The translations under genes were made by a program, and so were the position numbers. This document shows positions 1 to 6,223 of a stretch of 8,711 nt of DNA, in pieces (within the stretch, counting starts at the first letter, position 1; every line of letters starts with the position of its first letter). Under the pieces are notes generated by a model. The model did not search any database. It saw only the letters and a program-made list of their open reading frames with translations, and was not told where the DNA came from. The stretch is from Bacteroidales bacterium. Its GTDB lineage: Bacteria; Bacteroidota; Bacteroidia; Bacteroidales; UBA4181. The DNA lies in contig JAISKR010000227.1 of the NCBI GenBank assembly GCA_031260845.1, forward strand, positions 1 through 8,711, written 5' to 3'.

Positions 1-1410
1 AAACATATTGAGACGGGCAAGGAATTGGTGTTCAAAGCACCTGTTTTTGCAGACTGCACGGGTGATGGAACAATCGGCGTGCTTGCAGGCGCTGATTTTG
101 CGATGGGGCGCGAATCGAAAGCCGATTATAACGAACCCAGAGCCCCCGATCAAGGCGACAAAATGACCATGGGCAGTTCGGTGCAGTGGTATTCCGAACA
201 AAACACCGAAAACAGCCCATTTCCGGCGTTTAAATATGGATTGAATTTTAATGAAGAGAGCGCTCAGAAGGTAAACATGGGTGAATGGACTTGGGAAACG
301 GGCATGAACTACAACCAGATAAGCGACTTCGAGCGCATCCGCGACTATGGAATGATGGTGATTTACTCCAACTGGTCGTTCCTGAAAAACGAACACATCA
401 ATAAAGGCAAATACGCCAACCGATCGCTGGGTTGGGTGGCATTCGTGGCAGGCAAACGTGAATCGCGCCGTCTGCTGGGCGACATCATCCTCAAAGAACA
501 GGATATTGTCGATTATGTGGAATATCCTGATGCGACAGCATCCACGTCCTGGCAAATTGACCTTCACTACCCTGAACCGAAAAACAGTAAATTTTTCCCC
601 GGACAGGAGTTCAAATCCATCTGTACTACTTATAAAATATATCCATATCCCGTTCCATACAGGTGTTTATACTCCCGCAATGTGGACAACCTGTTCATGG
701 CAGGTCGCCACATTAGTGTGACACACGTGGCATTGGGCACCACCCGCGTGATGCGTACCACCGGTATGTTCGGTGAAGTAGTGGGCATGGCAGCATCGCT
801 GTGCAAGCAGAACAAGACTTCTCCACGTGGGGTTTATGAAAAACATCTTGAGGATTTAAAAACGTTGATGAGGAAAGGTATCGGCAAGACCGGCACACAG
901 GGACACCCCGATTACAATCCGGGTGAGTTTTTGAAAGAAAGAGCGCACATTTTTGAATTAGAAGATACAGGAGAAACATTGGTTATCAAACGTGAAATCA
1001 AAAAAAAACAAAAACGGCTGACTATTATGGGATTGGGAGATTCGATTACCGAAGGAGGAGAAAATTTTCAAACCTATCTTTCTCCCCTTCAACAATTTTT
1101 GATGTCAATAGCAGGGTATCAGTTTGAATTTATCGGACCAAGGATAAACACATATAACGCCGAACCCATAAGACATTCCGGATTTGGTGGCAAAACTGTG
1201 GAGTATTTGGACAGGGAGATTGACAGCATTGCTGCCACGATCGTAAAAATGAACGACCGTCATGTCTTGCTGGCATCGACTGGGGAAGGATTTGACTGGG
1301 CGCGGCATACTATTAGCGATAAGGTGCATCCAAATCAGGCAGGTGCAGAAAAAATGGCAGATGTTTGGTTTGTAACAATAAAAGAATTACTTTTGCAAGA
1401 TGAAAAATAA
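1..1410 (+). CDS. FAD-dependent oxidoreductase fused to a shortened SGNH-hydrolase-like domain (5' partial)
   Basis: The frame is open from base 1, so the true start and the N-terminal Rossmann GxGxxG lie upstream; 469 residues are visible. Numbered from base 1, residues 11-33 carry the FADCTGDGTIGVLAGA segment. Residues 230-265 carry NLFMAGRHIS and TTRVMRTTGMFGEVVG. Both are typical of FAD_oxidored-family flavoproteins, which are often annotated in Bacteroidota carbohydrate-utilisation loci. A lysine-rich linker (about 330-339) leads to an SGNH/GDSL segment with GLGDSITEG (nucleophile Ser348), a glycine block HSGFGGKT (392-399) and the C-terminal dyad motif DKVHP (Asp440, His443). The GxND block is not found, and only 92 residues separate Ser348 from Asp440, fewer than usual. 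The flavoenzyme part is probably functional; its substrate is unknown. Hydrolase activity of the tail is doubtful. The stop is TAA at 1408-1410. Confidence 0.85.
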   Translation, partial: KHIETGKELVFKAPVFADCTGDGTIGVLAGADFAMGRESKADYNEPRAPDQGDKMTMGSSVQWYSEQNTENSPFPAFKYGLNFNEESAQKVNMGEWTWETGMNYNQISDFERIRDYGMMVIYSNWSFLKNEHINKGKYANRSLGWVAFVAGKRESRRLLGDIILKEQDIVDYVEYPDATASTSWQIDLHYPEPKNSKFFPGQEFKSICTTYKIYPYPVPYRCLYSRNVDNLFMAGRHISVTHVALGTTRVMRTTGMFGEVVGMAASLCKQNKTSPRGVYEKHLEDLKTLMRKGIGKTGTQGHPDYNPGEFLKERAHIFELEDTGETLVIKREIKKKQKRLTIMGLGDSITEGGENFQTYLSPLQQFLMSIAGYQFEFIGPRINTYNAEPIRHSGFGGKTVEYLDREIDSIAATIVKMNDRHVLLASTGEGFDWARHTISDKVHPNQAGAEKMADVWFVTIKELLLQDEK

Positions 1411-1414
1411 AATA

Positions 1415-1477
1415 GTCTGAACTATGATTTTCGGTTGATTTATTTGATTAGCCTGATTTTAGAATCATAGTTTAGGC
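1415..1477. repeat. Intergenic palindrome with a long imperfect stem
   Basis: The arms at 1415-1429 and 1463-1477 pair over 15 bp with two G-U pairs, and one U-G and one U-A pair can extend the stem inward. The loop contains the pentamer TGATT repeated about every 9-11 bases (starting 1425, 1436, 1445, 1454) and can form a weaker inner hairpin between GGTTGATT and GATTAGCC. No run of T follows on the + strand; on the - strand the hairpin would be followed by a T-rich stretch. It could end transcription of the upstream gene or be a copy of a dispersed Bacteroidota intergenic palindrome. From memory, similar palindromes with CTGAAC...GATT ends are common in this phylum; only a genome-wide count would show this. 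Confidence 0.55.
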
Positions 1478-1540
1478 AAAAAACAATGAATAAAAATTAA
1501 AAATAATATAACAAAACGTACTCAATATAATTCAACTGTC

Positions 1541-4357
1541 ATGAAACGTAATTTATTTATAATATGCCTGTTATCGCTCTCTTTGAATATTCTTGGAGCG
1601 AATGTCAAAAACAACTCATTGGTAATCAAAGAGGGAGGTATTGAATTTACTTTTTCTCCTGTATTTACCCTAATCTATTCTCCTGTTAATCCCAATCTGG
1701 GAGCTAAATCGGCAGGAATTAAAAAGGTGCAATACAACGTGGCTGTTTGGAATGCATTTGATACCGCCCAAGAATTGAAATATACCGCCCGCAAATCCGA
1801 CCAGTTTGGCGATGGCTTTGACGATGATATACTGAACAAAGGGAAACAGTCGGTTACGGCTAATTTGTATGCCGTCGGCAGAAATGAAGTATTGACAGCC
1901 AACAAGCTTACAAAGAAAGGAAAGCTTGTATCGTTTGAATTTCCCCAATCGGAACTGGGACAACTTCATGCACAAATTGACTTGTCGGAAAAATATCCTG
2001 TTTTAAGTTTCAGCTTTACACCTGCCGTAAATGGTTATTTCTCCATCGGTTATACCGGTGCTCCCGCTTTCGAGATAGCGGATATTGACGAGTTGTGGCA
2101 ACCCTTGATTTGGCAGGAAAAAAGAGCACCCGATAATTCCTATTTAACTTTAGCCTACCGCTGTCCGGTGCCCACTACGCTGGTTACCTACAAAGGAGTT
2201 TCCATTGGTGTTGTCGCTAATACGAAAGAGATGCCTTTCGAGCCTCTTCCGACAGCAAATAATAGTCGTTTTGGAGTGGCTTTAAGAAACAGGGATGGCA
2301 AAATGCAAGCCCAGATTTTTGCACCGGCGCTTGGCGGTATCAATTCCAAGATGAAAGCAAACGAAACATTTACGTTCTCCGCCAATTTGTATGTGAAGAA
2401 AAATACCTTAAATAAGGCTTTTGAACAGATAGGGCGCGAATTGTTTAATTTCAGGGATTACCGTCATCAGGAACTGGCTTCCCTTAATACTACGCTGGAC
2501 AACATGGTAGATTACGGCATGAGCAAGTACAGCCTGTTTATCGACAGTCTGAAAGGATGCAACTATTCTACCGACGCTCCGGGAGCAGTTAAAAATGTAT
2601 CTTCGCTCAATCCGTTGCAGATAGCTTTGCTGACAGGGCGCGAAGATATATTCAAACAACGAGCGTATCCGATGGTGGAATACATGCTTTCGCGCGAAAA
2701 ATTCTTGTTTTGCCTCGACCCGAACCAGAAAATACAGTCGCCGTCCCGTTTATTGAAAGGCCCCTGCGGCCCGATAAGCGAATTAGTTACACTGTATCTT
2801 GTTACGGGAAAGGTAAATACGTTCTTGCTCGATTTGGCCATAAAGGAATACAACAGCGTTCGTACCCGCAATTTGGACAAGACAGAATCAGGCAAAACAT
2901 GGCAAGGCGCGATGCATTTATACAAAGCCACCGGAGATAAACAATGGTTGGATGCAGCTATATCGGGGGCGGACGAATATTTGGCGCAACGGGTAAATAA
3001 ACCGTCTTCCGGTTTTAGCGAGTCTGGCTCGGAATTTCTCTTCTGGACAGGCTATACACCCAACTGGGTAGATCTTCTGGAACTGTATGAGCTAACAGCG
3101 GAAAATCGTTTCTTGGAGGCGGCTCACAAAAGTATTCGCCAATATGCCATGTTTATATGGTTTGTTCCCCAGATTCCCGATGCAAATGTGGTGGTCAATC
3201 CCGATGGAATGGCGCCGCACTATGCTTACCTGAAAAGCAAAGGATACAAGCGCATGGAAGCTCCGAAAGCCGAAGCTCCTGCTTGGCGTTTGAGCGAAAT
3301 CGGACTGACGTCCGAGAGTTCGGGAACTTCTACCGGACACCGGGGTATTTTCATGGCGAACTTTGCCCCGTGGATGATGCGTATCGGCTATCTAACCAAC
3401 GACAACTGGTTGCAGGATGTTGCCCGCTCGGCCATCATTGGCAGGTATGCCAATTTTCCCGGATACCACATCAATACCGACCGGACAAATGTCTATGAAT
3501 CGCCGGAATATCCTTACCGCAAGTACGACGAATTGAGCGTAAACTCGTTCCACTACAACCATATATGGCCTCATACAAACATATTGACCGATTATTTGAT
3601 AACAGACGCTTATGTAAAATCGGAAGGCAATATCGACTTCCCTTCGCAATTTGTCGAAGGCTTTGCCTACTTGCAAAGTAAATTGTACGGACAGCACACC
3701 GGGAAAATTTATCATGATACCGGCGTTAATCTTTATTTGCCTCAACGCCTCATTGATACCGGAAACACGGAAGTAAATTTTTTGTGCGGATATACTAACA
3801 ACCGGTTTTATGTGATTCTGACCAATCAATCCGCAGAAAAGCAACCGGTAAACATTTCCGTTAATAAAGAATACACATTGAACATGGAAGGCGAACACCG
3901 TGTTGAAGTTTGGAAAGACAACAAAAAAGCGGGTACGGCAAAATTAATCGACGGTACGCTGAAAACCGATGTTGCTCCGAGCGGCATAACCGTGTTGATG
4001 ATTGATGGCGTAACGGCGTCTTCCGAATTGCGGCGACAGTTTGAGAACCCAGCTCCAAGCTGGAAACAAGCCTATCGGCAAGATACCGAAAGCGGTGTTG
4101 TGGCCATGCGTTTGGCAATGGGAAGCAATCTGACGACCCTTTTTGTCTATGTGAATAAAGACGATACCGGTTACGACAGCGCAACGCTCTCGTACTCAAT
4201 AGATGGCGCCGAATGGAAGAAACTGCATAAGCCTGATTTCCCATTCGAGTTTACTGTGCCTTTGGACTCTGCCGCTTCGACGGTAAAAATGGTAATGGAA
4301 CAGTTCAAAAAAGACGGAAACATTGAACGTTCCAATGAAATAGTATTGTTTAAATAA
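1541..4357 (+). CDS. Exported 938-residue protein of unknown function, probable helical-barrel (six-hairpin-like) carbohydrate-active protein
   Basis: I do not recognise a named family. The ATG start gives a clear Sec signal peptide: MKRN, a hydrophobic core to about residue 18, and likely cleavage after LGA (residue 20). There is no lipobox cysteine, so a periplasmic or secreted soluble protein is likely. Residues about 25-285 are beta-rich. Residues about 290-720 are helical, with helix-pair patterns such as TWQGAMHLYKATGDKQWLDAA and VDLLELYELTAENRFLEAA, resembling (alpha/alpha)6 glycosidases and lyases. Conserved-looking polar clusters are SESGSEF (493-499), TSESSGTSTGHRG (590-602) and NSFHYNHIWPHTN (668-680). 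Residues about 725-822 look like a beta-sandwich, and about 823-938 like a second Fn3-type module (YSIDGAEWKKL). Its place downstream of an oxidoreductase-hydrolase gene suggests glycan breakdown, which is inference. No catalytic residue can be assigned. Confidence 0.85.
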   Translation: MKRNLFIICLLSLSLNILGANVKNNSLVIKEGGIEFTFSPVFTLIYSPVNPNLGAKSAGIKKVQYNVAVWNAFDTAQELKYTARKSDQFGDGFDDDILNKGKQSVTANLYAVGRNEVLTANKLTKKGKLVSFEFPQSELGQLHAQIDLSEKYPVLSFSFTPAVNGYFSIGYTGAPAFEIADIDELWQPLIWQEKRAPDNSYLTLAYRCPVPTTLVTYKGVSIGVVANTKEMPFEPLPTANNSRFGVALRNRDGKMQAQIFAPALGGINSKMKANETFTFSANLYVKKNTLNKAFEQIGRELFNFRDYRHQELASLNTTLDNMVDYGMSKYSLFIDSLKGCNYSTDAPGAVKNVSSLNPLQIALLTGREDIFKQRAYPMVEYMLSREKFLFCLDPNQKIQSPSRLLKGPCGPISELVTLYLVTGKVNTFLLDLAIKEYNSVRTRNLDKTESGKTWQGAMHLYKATGDKQWLDAAISGADEYLAQRVNKPSSGFSESGSEFLFWTGYTPNWVDLLELYELTAENRFLEAAHKSIRQYAMFIWFVPQIPDANVVVNPDGMAPHYAYLKSKGYKRMEAPKAEAPAWRLSEIGLTSESSGTSTGHRGIFMANFAPWMMRIGYLTNDNWLQDVARSAIIGRYANFPGYHINTDRTNVYESPEYPYRKYDELSVNSFHYNHIWPHTNILTDYLITDAYVKSEGNIDFPSQFVEGFAYLQSKLYGQHTGKIYHDTGVNLYLPQRLIDTGNTEVNFLCGYTNNRFYVILTNQSAEKQPVNISVNKEYTLNMEGEHRVEVWKDNKKAGTAKLIDGTLKTDVAPSGITVLMIDGVTASSELRRQFENPAPSWKQAYRQDTESGVVAMRLAMGSNLTTLFVYVNKDDTGYDSATLSYSIDGAEWKKLHKPDFPFEFTVPLDSAASTVKMVMEQFKKDGNIERSNEIVLFK

Positions 4358-4371
4358 ACAATAATTTATAT

Positions 4372-4403
4372 ACACATGAAAAGAGTTATACTTTTTCATG
4401 TGT
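4372..4403 (+). terminator. Hairpin 14 bases after the stop codon, possible terminator
   Basis: ACACATGAAAA (4372-4382) and TTTTCATGTGT (4393-4403) form a perfect 11-bp stem; a G-U pair (4383 with 4392) can extend it, leaving an 8-base loop. The position directly after the 938-residue protein gene fits transcription end. The stem is AT-rich and only a weak pyrimidine tail (TTCC) follows, so its strength as an intrinsic terminator is uncertain. The symmetric A-tract and T-tract would allow it to act in both directions. Confidence 0.5.
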
Positions 4404-4547
4404 TCCATAACAAGTTTGTCGGCTGTAAACCACCAACTGACAAACAGTCGCTACGAATTGAATTTCAGTACGGACAACAACAATGTGTCCAGTTTCACCA
4501 CGTTGTTGAGGTCAAAGAACGTCCCCGCTGTCGAAGTTGAGGCGTAG
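4398..4547 (+). other. 49-codon ORF, possible relic coding fragment or tiny hypothetical gene
   Basis: An ATG at 4398-4400 opens 49 codons ending in TAG at 4545-4547. The peptide starts MCSITSLSAV, includes NSRYELNFSTDNNNVSSF and ends KNVPAVEVEA. It has a protein-like composition and no low-complexity bias. Against a functional gene: the ATG lies inside the right arm of the preceding hairpin, no ribosome binding site is visible, and the 3' end runs into a GC-rich stem-loop. I cannot assign a family. It may be a degraded fragment of a larger protein or part of a dispersed intergenic repeat. The true function, if any, is unknown. Confidence 0.2.
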
Positions 4548-4570
4548 CCGAAACGAAGGTAGCGGGGACG
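4520..4570. repeat. GC-rich stem-loop
   Basis: CGTCCCCGCT (4520-4529) pairs perfectly with AGCGGGGACG (4561-4570); three further pairs (two G-U, one C-G) extend the stem to 13 bp. The 25-base loop contains GGC-GTA-GCC, which could form a small inner hairpin. It stands out against the AT-rich surroundings. No T run follows, so it is not a standard intrinsic terminator. It may be a structured RNA element or a dispersed repeat. Confidence 0.5.
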
Positions 4571-4591
4571 GGCAAGTGAAAAAAGTTGCGA

Positions 4592-4631
4592 ATAATTATT
4601 GATATTATATAATTGTATATCAAATAATTAT
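4592..4631. repeat. AT-rich imperfect palindrome
   Basis: Positions 4592-4605 pair with 4617-4631 over 14 bp with one bulged A (4624), leaving an 11-base loop. The inner part TTGATAT/ATATCAA is perfect. The element is almost entirely A and T and lies about 80 bases upstream of the candidate ispG promoter. It could be an operator-like site or simply a product of AT-rich composition; nothing in the sequence decides. Confidence 0.3.
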
Positions 4632-4711
4632 AAATATGGTAAAGTGCTAAATTGTTAACAACCACCTGTTTTGGATTTTTTTATGCGTTAACCCTGGTAG
4701 AATAGTATTTT

Positions 4712-4743
4712 TTTGGACATCCCGTTTTTTATTCTCACTTTTG
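4712..4743 (+). promoter_or_regulatory. Candidate Bacteroidota-type promoter for ispG
   Basis: TTTG at 4712-4715 matches the -33 element of Bacteroidota promoters. After a 20-base gap, CACTTTTG at 4736-4743 matches the TAnnTTTG -7 element except for the first base. A transcript starting near 4750 would have a leader of only about 15 bases before the ATG at 4764. The match is imperfect, so this is a tentative call. Confidence 0.35.
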
Positions 4744-4763
4744 CACTTTGAAATTTCTTTTTG

Positions 4764-6206
4764 ATGCGTCGTCATACACAATCGGTAAATATTGGAGGTG
4801 TTTTTTTGGGAAGTGAGTATCCTGTGAGGCTGCAATCCATGGTCAATACGGATACCATGAACACGAAGGCTACCGTTGCGCAGGCTATTCGCATTGTTGA
4901 GGCGGGTGGCGATTATGTGCGCATTACTGCGCCGGGAGTCCGCGAAGCCGAACAGTTGGCTGTCATCAAAAAAGAACTGAACCGGCGAGGCTACCGCGTT
5001 CCGCTGATAGCCGACATCCATTTCAACCCGAAGGCTGCCGAAACCGCTGCCCGCTTGGTGGAAAAGGTACGCATCAATCCGGGTAACTATTTCGACAAGC
5101 GGACTATTATGCCGCAGGAATATTCCGAAAGCGAATATACCGCGGAATTAGAGCGGATGCACGAGCGTATATTGCCGCTCATTGCTATATGCAAGGAATA
5201 CGGCACTGCTGTGCGTATCGGCAGCAATCACGGCTCGTTGAGCAACCGCATAGTTCATCGCTATGGCGACGCCCCTAAAGGAATGGTGGAATCGGTGATG
5301 GAATTTCTGCGGATTTTCGAGGCGGAACAATTCCGTCAGGTCGTCATATCCATGAAAGCCAGCAATGTGCGTGTGATGATAGACGCTACCCGCCTGTTGG
5401 TGGCGCAGATGGAGCAGGAGCAAATGAACTATCCCGTGCATCTTGGGGTGACGGAAGCAGGCGACGGCGAAGACGGGCGTATCAAATCAGCCCTTGGCAT
5501 CGGCACTTTGCTGTTGGATGGCATCGGCGACACGATTCGCGTTTCGCTCACCGAAGCCCCCGAAAATGAACTGCCTGTGGCGAAAAAGATTGTGCAGTAT
5601 GTGAACCGGAAAGCGAATCCGATTTTCCCGACAGGGGAAACGGAGGGTGAGATTGTCTGGAAACAGGAAAATTTCCGTTCATCAGCAGGAAAACCTGTTG
5701 TAGTGCTGAAACGCGAATATCAGGACACGGATGCAGAAGACGTCTGCGTGAAAGCCGCTTGCGATTTCGGCGCTCATTTGTTGAACGGGATAGGAGATGG
5801 GATTTTGGTGGCAACACCGGCGTTGAATCCACCGGAAAAGGGGACAGAGATAGCCCTTGCGTTGTTGCAGGCGTGTCGTCTGCGGATGAGCAAAACAGAG
5901 TACATTTCCTGCCCTTCGTGCGGACGGACGCTGTTTGATTTGCAAACCACCGTTGCACGTATCAAGGAGAAGACGTCGCACCTGAAAGGGCTGAAAATAG
6001 CCGTCATGGGTTGCATTGTGAACGGTCCCGGCGAAATGGCGGACGCCGACTACGGCTACGTGGGCGCCGGCGAAGGCAAAGTGACCTTGTATCGCCGGCG
6101 GGAAGTGATGAAAAGCAATATCCCCGAAGGGAACGCAGTAGAAGAATTGATAAATCTTATTAAAAATAACGGCGACTGGAAGGAAATGCCGACCATTCAT
6201 TTATAA
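4764..6206 (+). CDS. ispG: 4-hydroxy-3-methylbut-2-enyl-diphosphate synthase, contracted large-type form
   Basis: IspG (GcpE) is a cytoplasmic [4Fe-4S] enzyme that reduces MEcPP to HMBPP, the penultimate step of the MEP isoprenoid pathway. I start at the ATG at 4764 (480 residues); an in-frame TTG precedes it by one codon. The N-terminal TIM barrel (about 1-265) carries RLQSMVNTDT, RINPGNY, RIGSNHGSLS and GVTEAGDGEDGRIKSALG. The C-terminal cluster-binding domain carries CPSCGRT (Cys383, Cys386) and GCIVNGPGE (Cys417, Glu424), so all cluster ligands are present. Bacteroidota and plant enzymes usually have a large extra central domain giving about 600 residues. Here only about 289-350 remain between the two core domains, roughly 130 residues fewer than I recall for Bacteroides. 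The gene is intact, with no frameshift, and probably functional. The symporter gene follows after 17 bases. Confidence 0.95.
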   Translation: MRRHTQSVNIGGVFLGSEYPVRLQSMVNTDTMNTKATVAQAIRIVEAGGDYVRITAPGVREAEQLAVIKKELNRRGYRVPLIADIHFNPKAAETAARLVEKVRINPGNYFDKRTIMPQEYSESEYTAELERMHERILPLIAICKEYGTAVRIGSNHGSLSNRIVHRYGDAPKGMVESVMEFLRIFEAEQFRQVVISMKASNVRVMIDATRLLVAQMEQEQMNYPVHLGVTEAGDGEDGRIKSALGIGTLLLDGIGDTIRVSLTEAPENELPVAKKIVQYVNRKANPIFPTGETEGEIVWKQENFRSSAGKPVVVLKREYQDTDAEDVCVKAACDFGAHLLNGIGDGILVATPALNPPEKGTEIALALLQACRLRMSKTEYISCPSCGRTLFDLQTTVARIKEKTSHLKGLKIAVMGCIVNGPGEMADADYGYVGAGEGKVTLYRRREVMKSNIPEGNAVEELINLIKNNGDWKEMPTIHL

Positions 6207-6223
6207 AAACGGATAAAATTGAT

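Larger units (their letters stand above)
4358..4763. other. Gene-poor intergenic region of about 400 bases
   Basis: No convincing gene lies here on either strand. The region is mosaic. It begins with a hairpin right after the stop codon of the exported protein. A moderately GC-balanced stretch (about 4410-4580) with a 49-codon ORF and a GC-rich stem-loop follows. A very AT-rich stretch (about 4580-4720) with another stem-loop comes next, and then a candidate promoter for ispG. The abrupt base-composition change near 4575 suggests that the central part was inserted or is a remnant of something once coding. Confidence 0.7.

Noticed and set aside
458..721. 87-codon + strand ORF in another frame of the oxidoreductase
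   Set aside because: The main frame carries recognisable flavoprotein motifs through the whole stretch; no motif is seen in this one.
1478..1540. Promoter for the exported protein gene
   Set aside because: No TAnnTTTG or TTTG element is found in this AT-rich stretch; transcription may come from upstream through the palindrome or from an unrecognised promoter.
3392..3898. 168-codon - strand ORF inside the exported protein gene
   Set aside because: It lies fully antisense to a much longer signal-peptide-bearing frame with a coherent protein pattern, and its own sequence shows no domain or motif.
5682..6200. 172-codon - strand ORF inside ispG
   Set aside because: It is antisense to the highly conserved IspG C-terminus with its iron-sulfur cluster motifs; a shadow frame.
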